Shown: one piece after another, positions 17,895 to 26,374 of the stretch
Layout: every line of letters starts with the position of its first letter
Position numbering within the stretch: position 1 is the first letter of the stretch
DNA from: an uncultured Olleya sp.
GTDB lineage: Bacteria > Bacteroidota > Bacteroidia > Flavobacteriales > Flavobacteriaceae
Direction: 5' to 3'
Length of the DNA: 64,000 nucleotides
Assembly (NCBI GenBank): GCA_947503885.1
Contig: CANNFD010000004.1
Location: 62,001-126,000 of the forward strand
Position numbers and translations under genes: made by a program
Notes under the pieces: model-generated
The model's input: only the letters and a program-made list of their open reading frames with translations
Databases searched by the model: none
Told to the model about the DNA's origin: nothing

Positions 17895-18425
17895 CTATGA
17901 TTGTTTTTTATAAATAATAGGATGATATTTTTGTATAAAAATGTCAACATCACTAGCAGTTAGTAGGTTTGGGTGTGACATTAATAATAATTGTAATGGC
18001 GATTGTCCATTTTTTACAGAAGGTATTTCATAATAATGTTGGTTTAACTTAAACCCATGTCTTGTATAAAACTCTATTCTCCTTTTGTTTAAATTGGATG
18101 TTGGCAATTCCACTTCTAGTAAAATTGGCTTGGTATTAAGTGTAATAATTTTTTCTAGGATTAAACTTCCAATACCTTTATTTCGATGGTGTTTGGAGGT
18201 TGCAAAATGGTCTATAAATTTATATGATTCAAAGTCCCACCATAAAATAAATCCAATAAATTGATTCTGATCAATTAAAACGTCATAGTGATAATTGTCA
18301 TTTTTCAAAATATTTGATTGTTCGTCCAACAGCTTTCTTTCTTCAATAGGAAAAGCTTCTTCATAGAGTTGCCATGCTTCCTGAAAAAAATTATCAGTAA
18401 TATTTTTTAACCTTAAAAGTCTCAT
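17895..18425 (-). CDS. GNAT-family N-acetyltransferase
   Basis: 176 residues from MRLLRLKNITDNFFQEAW. The central part has the GNAT acetyl-CoA motif HRNKGIGSLILEKII (motif A, Q/RxxGxG/A), followed by the strand LLEVELP and the typical C-terminal RRIEFYTRHGFKL. It acetylates an amine on a small molecule or protein that cannot be predicted. An alternative TTG start at 18443 would add six residues (MPTKTQ), but the ATG at 18425 matches the usual family start better. It ends beside the terminator shared with pepD. Confidence 0.82.
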   Translation of the reverse strand: MRLLRLKNITDNFFQEAWQLYEEAFPIEERKLLDEQSNILKNDNYHYDVLIDQNQFIGFILWWDFESYKFIDHFATSKHHRNKGIGSLILEKIITLNTKPILLEVELPTSNLNKRRIEFYTRHGFKLNQHYYEIPSVKNGQSPLQLLLMSHPNLLTASDVDIFIQKYHPIIYKKQS

Positions 18426-18483
18426 TTGTGTTTTTGTGGGCAAAGTATTACAGCAAACTAGTTATAGTAACCTATATGTCATA

Positions 18484-18708
18484 TTAATCTAAAATCTCAT
18501 AATCAATGTTCAGTTTACGTAATGCTCTTAATGCCGAGCCTGAGTTTTTGTCTCCTACTTCAAAATCTACAGGGTCACCTTCTAAAAGTATGTCGGTTAG
18601 CTCGCTTGCTAAGGACTCATTAATATTTATCGAGATTTCTGCAATACATTTTACTATGGCTCTTTTATCTGGTCTTTGAGCATCGCAAGACAATAGGTTA
18701 ATTTTCAT
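18484..18708 (-). CDS. Small conserved protein, ribosomal L7/L12 C-domain-like
   Basis: 74 residues with no signal peptide. The pattern KRAIVKCIAEIS ... ALRALRKLNIDYEIL recalls the alpha-beta C-terminal domain of ribosomal protein L7/L12 (VIKAVRE ... KKALEEAGAEVEV), including the basic start of the first helix and the final strand. This is a fold-level guess from pattern only. It could bind translation GTPases or be an unrelated small protein. It lies 58 bases upstream of the GNAT gene on the same strand and downstream of the DUF349 gene, separated from the latter by a terminator. Confidence 0.6.
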   Translation of the reverse strand: MKINLLSCDAQRPDKRAIVKCIAEISININESLASELTDILLEGDPVDFEVGDKNSGSALRALRKLNIDYEILD

Positions 18709-18765
18709 AATTGTACAATTTATTAGTTATAATTATATCCTTGAAATTTTACAAATCACCTTAAA

Positions 18766-18813
18766 TAAAAAAAGTTGCTATATCCATTGTCTAGTAATGT
18801 TTATAGCAACTTT
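18766..18813 (-). terminator. Terminator of the DUF349 gene
   Basis: AAAGTTGCTATA (18771-18782) and its complement (18802-18813) form a 12-bp stem with a 19-base loop. The A run at 18767-18773 supplies the U tract on the minus strand. It lies just after the DUF349 stop. Confidence 0.8.
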
Positions 18814-18833
18814 AGTTGTTTATCTATGTGGTT

Positions 18834-20741
18834 TTAGTTAGAATATAATCCTTTAATTTTTTTTAGTTTTATAGTCCACAACTCTAAATCCTCCTTATGT
18901 TTTTTAATGTTTTTATGCACTTCTTTTACTAAAGGATTATCAGACTTAACATTTGAGAAAAATTGTAAATTATTTTCAAGTTGAATAATTTCACCTTTAA
19001 TACCGTCTACTTTTTTCTGAATATAAACACGCTCGTTATCAATAGCTCTACTATCATCTCCAGAGGCTAGTTGGTCCAGTTTATTATCAAACTTAATTAG
19101 TTCGGTTTCGGTTTTGTTTAAATCTAAAGCGTTAAATAAATCATTTAGGACTTCATTAAAATCGCTTTCAATTTGACGTTTATTACGCGGAACACGACCA
19201 ATAGTTTTCCAACTATTAATTTGTGTTTTAATAGTCTCAAGGTCTACTTTTTGGTCTCCAGATAATTTTATGTTTTTAACCTCGGTTAAAAGTGCTTCCT
19301 TTTTAGTTAAAGCTTCCTCTTCTTCTGCGCTTGCAGCATTACGTTGTTCTTTTATACGATCAAAATAATGGTTACAAGCACTTTTAAATTGCTTCCAGAT
19401 TTTGTCACTATCTTTTCTAGGGACATGACCTATTTTTTTCCAATCGCCTTGGATTTTTTTCATTAGTTGTGTAGTTGCCTGAAAGTCATCACTGTCTTTA
19501 TTAGCTTCTGCAATTTTAACTAATTCTTGTTTTTTCTCTAGGTTTTCGTATTGGTCCTTTTTTAAGTTTTTATAAAAGTCGTTTTTATTTCTATTAAACG
19601 CTCTTACTGCTTCTTTAAATTGTGCCCAAGTAGCTTCGTTTACTTTTACAGGTACTTTACCAGCTTTAAAAAACTCTTCCCTTAGGGCTTCAATTTCTTT
19701 TATTTTGTTTTGCCAACCACTATGAGTTGTAATTTTTTCGCTAGTTTTTTCTTTAATTAAGGTGATAATTGCCTGCTTGTTTATTAAGTTTTGCTCATAA
19801 ACAGTGTCTAGATTTTTATAGTAATCTTGACGTTTAGCATTTATCTTTCTGGTTGCTTCTTTAAAACGTTCCCAGATTGGTTCTCTGTGTTCTCTTGCTA
19901 CAGGACCAAGCTCTTCCTTCCAAATTTTATGTAAATTTTGAAGTTCTCTAAAGGCTCTGTTTGTGTTTTCGTCATTGGCTAAAGCCTCTGCTTGCTCAAT
20001 AACTTTGGTTTTTAACTCTAAGTTATGCTCAAAATCTTTATCGCGTAGGTCACGGTCTAAATGTAATAAATCGTAAAAACGCTCCACATTAAAATGGTAG
20101 CTATTCCAAGCATTATTATATTTGTCTCTAGGTATTGGACCAGCCACTTTCCATTGGTCTTGAAGCTCTTTAAACTTTTTGTATTTAGTGTTCATAGAGT
20201 CTTCTGCATCTTCAGTTAATGCTTTTATTTGCTCTATAATTTCTAATCTATTGGTTAGGTTTTGCTTATGGTTTTGCTCTATATTTTTATAGTGCGCATT
20301 TAAGCGTTGTCTGTAATCTTTATAGCTGTCTTTAAAACTTTGTTGTAAAGGCGATTGGTATCTAAAGTCAATGATATTACCACCATTGCTTAAAAATTCT
20401 TCCTTTTTTTCTTCAAGCAAATCATGAAACTGCTTATCAAACTCAGTTTTTATAGCGTCTACATGCTTTTTAATGGCTTGTACTTTTTCGTTTTTAAGTA
20501 AACGGTCAATCTCAATTACCAATTGCTCAAGGTTTAAAGACTCGTAATCTTTATCCTCTATATTATGTCTATCAACGTTACCTTCGTCTTCTGCATCTTC
20601 TGCATTAGAGTCCTCAATTTCATTTATAACATCATCATTCTCTTCTGTTGTAGAAGTAGCTTCTTGAGGTGTTTCAGGTTGTGCGTTTTCAATAGTTTCT
20701 TTCGTTCCATCTGCATCTTGCAGGTTATCTAGCTCTGACAT
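18834..20741 (-). CDS. DUF349 repeat protein
   Basis: 635 residues. The first 70 are acidic and low-complexity (EDSNAEDAEDEGN). Then come five DUF349 repeats recognised by their tryptophan and Gly-Pro/Val-Pro-Arg elements, for example QDQWKVAGPIPRDKYNNAW, GDWKKIGHVPRKDSDKIW and NSWKTIGRVPRNKR. Between these are long charged helices, so the protein is an extended helical rod, probably cytoplasmic. DUF349 proteins have no firmly established biochemical role. The gene is a single transcription unit ended by the hairpin at 18766-18813. Confidence 0.88.
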   Translation of the reverse strand: MSELDNLQDADGTKETIENAQPETPQEATSTTEENDDVINEIEDSNAEDAEDEGNVDRHNIEDKDYESLNLEQLVIEIDRLLKNEKVQAIKKHVDAIKTEFDKQFHDLLEEKKEEFLSNGGNIIDFRYQSPLQQSFKDSYKDYRQRLNAHYKNIEQNHKQNLTNRLEIIEQIKALTEDAEDSMNTKYKKFKELQDQWKVAGPIPRDKYNNAWNSYHFNVERFYDLLHLDRDLRDKDFEHNLELKTKVIEQAEALANDENTNRAFRELQNLHKIWKEELGPVAREHREPIWERFKEATRKINAKRQDYYKNLDTVYEQNLINKQAIITLIKEKTSEKITTHSGWQNKIKEIEALREEFFKAGKVPVKVNEATWAQFKEAVRAFNRNKNDFYKNLKKDQYENLEKKQELVKIAEANKDSDDFQATTQLMKKIQGDWKKIGHVPRKDSDKIWKQFKSACNHYFDRIKEQRNAASAEEEEALTKKEALLTEVKNIKLSGDQKVDLETIKTQINSWKTIGRVPRNKRQIESDFNEVLNDLFNALDLNKTETELIKFDNKLDQLASGDDSRAIDNERVYIQKKVDGIKGEIIQLENNLQFFSNVKSDNPLVKEVHKNIKKHKEDLELWTIKLKKIKGLYSN

Positions 20742-20835
20742 TTTTAAAATGTTTTTTAGTTGATTTATATGTATTTAGCTTTTAAAGATAGTGACAACTT
20801 CAAAAACTACCAATAATTTGTTGATTAAGTCTTTA

Positions 20836-21579
20836 TTATTTGTTTTTATTCCAAATTCGCCATGCTTTTTCTGCTTGAAAAACTAGCATGTCATACCCGT
20901 TAATGGTTGTTGCACCTTGCTGTTTACCTTGTTTTAAAAATAAAGTTTGAGAAGGGTTGTAAATTAAATCAAATAAAATATGTTTTGAAGAAATCCCATC
21001 ATAGGGTAGGATTGGTGCTTGGTCTACATTAGGAAACGTACCAACAGGAGAGCAATTAATAATTATTTGATGATCATTTATAATGTCTTGTGTTAACAAA
21101 TCATAGGTGTAACTTACATTTTTAGAGGCTTGTCTTGATACAAAATGAAACTCTATTTTTAGTTTATTAAGTACATAAGCAATTGCTTTACTTGCGCCAC
21201 CAGTACCAAGGATTAATGCTTTTTGATGATGCTTTTTTAAATGTGGTTTTAAACTTTTTTTAAAACCGTAAATATCTGTATTATAGCCTTTAAGTTTACC
21301 TTTTTTTGTGAGTTTTATGGTGTTGACAGCTCCTATTTGTTTCGCTTTTTTATCTAAGCTATCTAAATATGGTATAATGGTTTCTTTATACGGAATAGTA
21401 ACGTTTAAGCCAGCTAAACCTTTAGTAGACAAGACTCTGTCTTTAAAATTTGTGATAGCAGCGATATCAAAATTTTGATAGGTTGCGTCTTTTATATTTT
21501 CATCATTAAATTTTATAGAAAAATAATTTTTTGAAAAAGAGTAGGAGATGTCCTTACCAATTAAACCATAGTTACGCAT
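20836..21579 (-). CDS. aroE: Shikimate dehydrogenase
   Basis: 247 residues from MRNYGLIGKDISYSFSKNYF. Family signatures are NVTIPYKETI (with the catalytic lysine), GAVNTIK, NTDIYGF (substrate-binding aspartate), the NADP loop ILGTGGASKAIAYVL and the C-terminal NGYDMLVFQAEKAW. It reduces 3-dehydroshikimate in aromatic amino acid synthesis. A longer frame begins at 21603, but the ATG at 21579 gives the standard N terminus and overlaps the DUF368 stop by eight bases, which suggests translational coupling. It is the last gene of the DUF368-DUF368-aroE operon. Confidence 0.93.
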   Translation of the reverse strand: MRNYGLIGKDISYSFSKNYFSIKFNDENIKDATYQNFDIAAITNFKDRVLSTKGLAGLNVTIPYKETIIPYLDSLDKKAKQIGAVNTIKLTKKGKLKGYNTDIYGFKKSLKPHLKKHHQKALILGTGGASKAIAYVLNKLKIEFHFVSRQASKNVSYTYDLLTQDIINDHQIIINCSPVGTFPNVDQAPILPYDGISSKHILFDLIYNPSQTLFLKQGKQQGATTINGYDMLVFQAEKAWRIWNKNK

Positions 21580-22591
21580 GTGATTGTTTTGTTTTTTGCC
21601 CATAAATTTCTAGTGCTAACACGATTGCAATACCTAATAAGGTGTAAATAAAAGCAAGTAATGTTTCAGTGTTTAGTTCTGGTAAGTAACGTTCGTAGTT
21701 TTCGATTATTTTTTGTCCTCTAGAATCGTATAATAAATCACCGGTTGTCGCTGTTTTGTAAATCGTGTGTTTAAAAGGCCAAACGACACCTAAAGAGCCT
21801 ACTATAAAACCAATTATAGAGGCGATTGTTACACTTTTGTAATGTTTTAAAATATAATTAAGGGCATGAGAAAATGTGACAAGACCAACAACAGATCCAA
21901 TAGTAAATACAGCTAAAACTTTAAGCATCCTAATACGTTCTAAATTAGAAGTAAAGCTAAAATCGCCAACTAAAATGTCTGAAAACGTATCAAATAATGC
22001 ATTTACTGAGTCTACTAAAAGCAATACATAATTACCTAATAATATTAAAATAAATGATCCTGAAAATCCAGGAAGTGTCATTCCGGAAACGCTTATAATA
22101 CCGCAGAAAAAGACAAAAATAAGGTTGTCATTTTCTGTAGCAGGATCTAAAAAACTAATAGCTAATCCAAGGACAGCGCCAATTGCTAATGCAAAGTAGG
22201 TGGTCGTTTTCCAGTCTTTAAAATCTTTGCTGATATAGTAAATAGACCCTATAATCATTCCAAAAAAGACGCTCCAAACATACAATTGGTAATGGGTTAT
22301 TAAATAGTCTAGTATTTTTGAAATACTAAAATAACTGACAACCATCCCTAAAAATAACAAGCTTAAAAAACGACCATTTATATAATGGTAAAACGATTTA
22401 AAACGCCCTTTAAGAAGTAGTTTAAAGGCTGTTCCGTTTACTCTTTGTAGCGAGTAAATAAACTCTTCGTAAAAACCAGCAACAAATGCAACGACACCGC
22501 CAGATACACCAGGAACTTTATTTGCAGCTCCCATTCCTAATCCTTTTAAAATTAAGAACATTTTATCCTTTAATGTGCGCGTGTTTTCCAT
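21572..22591 (-). CDS. DUF368 (PopT-type) membrane protein, second copy
   Basis: 339 residues with about eight to ten membrane helices. The duplicated family motif is GMGAANKVPGVSGGVVAFVAG (near residue 15, with Asn in place of the usual Asp before the PGVSGG loop) and GMTLPGFSGSFILILLGNY further on. DUF368 proteins have been identified as polyprenyl-phosphate (C55-P) translocases called PopT, which return the lipid carrier to the cytoplasmic face. The start codon abuts the stop of the paralogous gene upstream, and its end overlaps aroE. Whether both copies are active is unknown. Confidence 0.88.
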   Translation of the reverse strand: MENTRTLKDKMFLILKGLGMGAANKVPGVSGGVVAFVAGFYEEFIYSLQRVNGTAFKLLLKGRFKSFYHYINGRFLSLLFLGMVVSYFSISKILDYLITHYQLYVWSVFFGMIIGSIYYISKDFKDWKTTTYFALAIGAVLGLAISFLDPATENDNLIFVFFCGIISVSGMTLPGFSGSFILILLGNYVLLLVDSVNALFDTFSDILVGDFSFTSNLERIRMLKVLAVFTIGSVVGLVTFSHALNYILKHYKSVTIASIIGFIVGSLGVVWPFKHTIYKTATTGDLLYDSRGQKIIENYERYLPELNTETLLAFIYTLLGIAIVLALEIYGQKTKQSHA

Positions 22592-23602
22592 TTATTTGGC
22601 TTTGTTACCTACTTTTTCAAGAATAAAAATAGTTAAAAACCCGGCAATCATTAAGCCAATTGCTAAAAATAATTGTGGGTTAGTGTTAGCGTTTATTTGA
22701 GAAAAGGTTGATGGTAACACACTTTGTTCTAAAACTGTTTTGTAGGTTTCAAAATCTAATGTGTTTTGTTGTAAAACACTTAGCGTTTCATATTTAGAAA
22801 TACCTGTAAATTCTACCACTTTACCGGTTGCATCTTCCATAACCGAAACCGTTTTTTTGTAAGGCCAAACTTTGTTTAGGGAACCTAAAATAAAACCTGT
22901 TAGAATTGCTAAAGTAGTGTTGTGATAGTTTTTAAATAACCATTTTAACACATGGCTAAAGCTTAATAAACCCACGATTGCACCACCAGCAAACAGTGCT
23001 ATTTTTTTAATATCAAAGTCATGAAAAGCATCACTTAATGTTTTGTAAGCGCCTAAAATTACTAAAATAAAGCTTCCTGAGATACCAGGTAAAATCATAG
23101 CGCAAATGGCTATTGCACCTGCTATAAATAAAAAGTAGGAGTTAGTGTTACTAGCTAAAGACGGTAGACTTGTAATGTAAAAAGCAATTATAGCGCCTAA
23201 TATTAAAGCGATTATTGTTTTTGCAGACCACTTATTAATTTGTTTACCTACAAAAAAGATACTAGCTATAATTAAACCAAAAAAGAAAGACCAAATTAAA
23301 ACGGTATGTTGCTCGATTAGATACTTAGCTAATCTCATAAAAGAGACAAAACTAATAATGATACCAGATAATAGAGCTAATAAAAAGTTACCATTAAGCT
23401 GTTTCCAAAATGCAAAAAATCCTTTGGATTTTAAAGTTTTTAATAAAGATAAGTTAACACCACTAATGGTTGTAATTAACTCTTCATAAATACCAGAAAT
23501 AAAGGCAATGGTACCACCTGATACTCCTGGCACTGCATCTGCTGCTCCCATAGCCATACCTTTTAAGCTTACTAAAAGGTAATCTTTTAAGCGTCTTTGC
23601 AT
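22592..23602 (-). CDS. DUF368 (PopT-type) membrane protein, first copy
   Basis: 336 residues and about eight to ten membrane helices. It has the canonical motif GMAMGAADAVPGVSGGTIAF near residue 15 and the internal repeat GMILPGISGSFILVILGAY. By family it is a candidate undecaprenyl-phosphate recycling translocase in the inner membrane, needed for peptidoglycan and surface glycan synthesis. It is immediately followed, with no spacer, by a second DUF368 gene, and then aroE. The TPR gene upstream is 52 bases away on the same strand, so it may join this transcript. Confidence 0.9.
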   Translation of the reverse strand: MQRRLKDYLLVSLKGMAMGAADAVPGVSGGTIAFISGIYEELITTISGVNLSLLKTLKSKGFFAFWKQLNGNFLLALLSGIIISFVSFMRLAKYLIEQHTVLIWSFFFGLIIASIFFVGKQINKWSAKTIIALILGAIIAFYITSLPSLASNTNSYFLFIAGAIAICAMILPGISGSFILVILGAYKTLSDAFHDFDIKKIALFAGGAIVGLLSFSHVLKWLFKNYHNTTLAILTGFILGSLNKVWPYKKTVSVMEDATGKVVEFTGISKYETLSVLQQNTLDFETYKTVLEQSVLPSTFSQINANTNPQLFLAIGLMIAGFLTIFILEKVGNKAK

Positions 23603-23654
23603 AATTTGATTTTGTTAGTAATCAAAGGTATGTAAAAATCGTTTTATGTAAAGA

Positions 23655-25043
23655 TTAAAGTAACTTTTTTAATGCCTTATTAAAGGTTGTAGATTGGTAA
23701 ACTAACGGAAATAATTCTTCAATAACAAATAACAGTTCTTTATCAAAAGTTAATCCATTTTTTAAGTGATAGCTTCCTTTTTCTGTTTCTAATCTGCTAT
23801 AATAAATACCAGCTAATCTAAACTCTATTTCAGCATCTTCAGGATAAAACTCGGCTGCTTGTATTAAATTAAGACTTGCAGCTTCTGTTTCGCCTAATTG
23901 CACTAGTAAATCTGCTCTTTGTAACCATGAAGCTAACTCGTAATTACCAAGTTCTAAAGCACGTTTATAGCCACGTTCAGATTCTTCCAAAAAGTTTAAT
24001 CTGTGGTTTATTTTAGCATATAATGTCCAATATACTGCATTTTCTGCATCAATATTTATTGCTTTATTGATATAGTATAGTGCTTTTTGATAGTTTTTTT
24101 GTTTGTTGTAAAACTTAGTTATAGCAATCCATCCTTTATCTAATAAAGGGTCTTCTTTTACAGTTTTGTAATAGTATTGTTTTGCTAAATCATTTTGACC
24201 TAATTTTTCATGACAACACCCTAATCTTAATAATGCAAAAGAGGTTGGGTCTTCCAGTTCTAGGGTTAATGCATAATTTTCTATAGCTTCATTATAACGT
24301 TTAAGTTTTTCTAAAACTTTACCTTTTTCTATATATGCACCAACAAAAGTATCGTCAGATATTATTGCAAACTCGTAAGCGTTTAATGCTTTTTTATAAT
24401 CCTTTAGGGTGTAATATTGTTTCCCTAATTGATGCCAAGCTACTTCGCAATATGGACTAGTATTTAAATATTCGTTTAAAAATGTAATAGCTTCATCATT
24501 TTCATTTAAAAACTCAAAACAATAAATAACATTGTATAATGAAGAGTAATCTTCTGGATCATTTTCTAGGCATCGCATAAAACTTTGCTTTGCCTCTTCA
24601 AAATTATCTAAAAACAAGTATTCCATTCCTATTAACGAATGTAATTCTGAGGTTTCTTCTGATAAATCTAATGCAAGTTTTAAAACCTTTATAGCATCTT
24701 CGTGCTTATTATCTTTAGATAAAATGTTTGCTTTTTGGATATAAATTTCTTCGTTAGAAGGTTCTAATATATAAAGGGCGTCTAATAACTGATTAGCATC
24801 TTTAAGCTTGTTTTCAAATACGTAAATTTCTACTTGAAATAATTTTAAATTAGTAGACGTAGGGTGTTGCTCTAGGCCAAGCTTAACTGCTTTTTTGGCT
24901 AGAGAGACTTTACCTTGATTTAGGTAATGGTGTATAATATTTTCAAATTCGTCCGAGTCAAAAAACAACACATTGTTTGTTTTTAACATGGATTCAAATT
25001 TTGAAAGAGACATTTTGTTTGGTTCTTCTTGACTAAACTCCAT
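23655..25043 (-). CDS. Tetratricopeptide-repeat protein
   Basis: 462 residues made of about ten TPR units, for example LIGMEYLFLDNFEEAKQSFMR, YYTLKDYKKALNAYEFA, KLKRYNEAIENYALTLEL and QKNYQKALYYINKAINID. There is no signal peptide or membrane segment, so it is probably a cytoplasmic scaffold. The frame can be extended two codons to a GTG at 25049; the ATG at 25043 is preferred. The partner is unknown. Downstream on the same strand are the DUF368 genes. Confidence 0.82.
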   Translation of the reverse strand: MEFSQEEPNKMSLSKFESMLKTNNVLFFDSDEFENIIHHYLNQGKVSLAKKAVKLGLEQHPTSTNLKLFQVEIYVFENKLKDANQLLDALYILEPSNEEIYIQKANILSKDNKHEDAIKVLKLALDLSEETSELHSLIGMEYLFLDNFEEAKQSFMRCLENDPEDYSSLYNVIYCFEFLNENDEAITFLNEYLNTSPYCEVAWHQLGKQYYTLKDYKKALNAYEFAIISDDTFVGAYIEKGKVLEKLKRYNEAIENYALTLELEDPTSFALLRLGCCHEKLGQNDLAKQYYYKTVKEDPLLDKGWIAITKFYNKQKNYQKALYYINKAINIDAENAVYWTLYAKINHRLNFLEESERGYKRALELGNYELASWLQRADLLVQLGETEAASLNLIQAAEFYPEDAEIEFRLAGIYYSRLETEKGSYHLKNGLTFDKELLFVIEELFPLVYQSTTFNKALKKLL

Positions 25044-25186
25044 AGGCACTGTTTAGGTGTTTCTATTTTAATAAATGTACTGCACTATTACTTTTTAAAT
25101 GACATTTGCCACTTTTGTTTTTAACAAAGTAATCAACAATTACAGGTAATTATGTGTTTTTTGATTGATTTGTAGTGACTTAGATG

Positions 25187-26374
25187 TTATTTATTGTCAC
25201 TAATTTTATTAAGTAGGTCAATAATAATGCCACAACCTTTCACTATTTCTTCATTACTAATGGTTAAAGGAGGTGTTATACGAATTGCTTTAGGCTCAAA
25301 CAATAACCAAAACAATATCAGTCCTTGTTTTTGTGCCTCTAAAACGACTTGGTCAGTGACTTTTGCTGATGTAGTGATAGCTGCTAACATTAACCCTCGA
25401 CCTCTAATTTCAGCAATTAAAGGGTGTTTTAAATGTTGTCTAAATAATTGTTCCTTGATTAATGCTTGTGACATTAAGTCACTTGTAACCACTTCTTTTA
25501 ATGTCGCTAATGCGGAAGCTGCTATTAGTGGATTACCACCAAATGTAGTGATATGTCCAAGTTTAGGACTATCTTTAAGTTGGTCCATATGTGCTTTTGA
25601 AGCAGTAAATGCGCCAATTGGTAATCCGCCACCAAGACCCTTTCCGGTTACAACAATATCGGGGATGACATTATAATTTTCAAAACCAAATAGTTTACCA
25701 GTACGACCAATACCTGGTTGGATTTCGTCCAAAATTAAAAGTGCGCCAACTTCATGACACTTAGCTTTTAGTTTTGCTAAATAGTCGTTTTTAGGTTCTA
25801 TAAAACCGGCCCCACCTTGAATAGTTTCGACAATTACTGCTGCGGTTTTAGTAGTGATATGTTTAAAATGAGGCTCATAATTAAACGTAATATGACTAAT
25901 ATCTGGTAATAAAGGTCTAAAAGGCGCTTTGCGTTCTTCAAAATCCATTAAACTAAGGGATCCCATTGTATTACCATGATACGCATTATGTGCTGCAATT
26001 ATTTGACTGCGACCTGTAACACGACGTGCTAGTTTTAATGCACCTTCAATAGCCTCTGTACCAGAATTTACCAAATATGTAGATTCCAATGGGTCTGGTA
26101 AATGGTTAGCAATAAATTGACATAACTCTACAGCTGGTTGTTGTGCATATTCACCATAAACCATGACATGTAAATATTTGTCGGCTTGGTTTTTTATGGC
26201 TTCTACTACTTTTGGGTGACTATGTCCTAATGTACAGGCAGATACACCTGCAACAAAATCTAAATACGCTTTGTTGTTAGTGTCAAAAATATAGCTTCCT
26301 TTGGCATGAGAAACTTCTAAAGCTAAAGGGTAGGGCGTCGTTTGTGCTTGGTATTTTAAAAATTGATCCTTCAT
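25187..26374 (-). CDS. Class III aminotransferase (acetylornithine/ornithine type)
   Basis: 395 residues, fold-type I PLP enzyme. Seen are the N-terminal AYLDFVAGVSACTLGHSHPKVV, the PLP-phosphate region VNSGTEAIEGALKLARR, the aspartate LILDEIQPGIGRTGK, and the PLP lysine in VVTGKGLGGGLPIGAF. It resembles acetylornithine, 4-aminobutyrate and similar omega-aminotransferases; the exact substrate is uncertain, as no arginine-pathway neighbours are present. Its ATG overlaps the stop of the OstA-like gene by one base (TAATG), which implies translational coupling with an envelope gene. Confidence 0.85.
   Translation of the reverse strand: MKDQFLKYQAQTTPYPLALEVSHAKGSYIFDTNNKAYLDFVAGVSACTLGHSHPKVVEAIKNQADKYLHVMVYGEYAQQPAVELCQFIANHLPDPLESTYLVNSGTEAIEGALKLARRVTGRSQIIAAHNAYHGNTMGSLSLMDFEERKAPFRPLLPDISHITFNYEPHFKHITTKTAAVIVETIQGGAGFIEPKNDYLAKLKAKCHEVGALLILDEIQPGIGRTGKLFGFENYNVIPDIVVTGKGLGGGLPIGAFTASKAHMDQLKDSPKLGHITTFGGNPLIAASALATLKEVVTSDLMSQALIKEQLFRQHLKHPLIAEIRGRGLMLAAITTSAKVTDQVVLEAQKQGLILFWLLFEPKAIRITPPLTISNEEIVKGCGIIIDLLNKISDNK

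Noticed and set aside
25194-25676. 160-residue plus-strand ORF
   Set aside because: It is antisense to the well-conserved aminotransferase and has no recognisable features.
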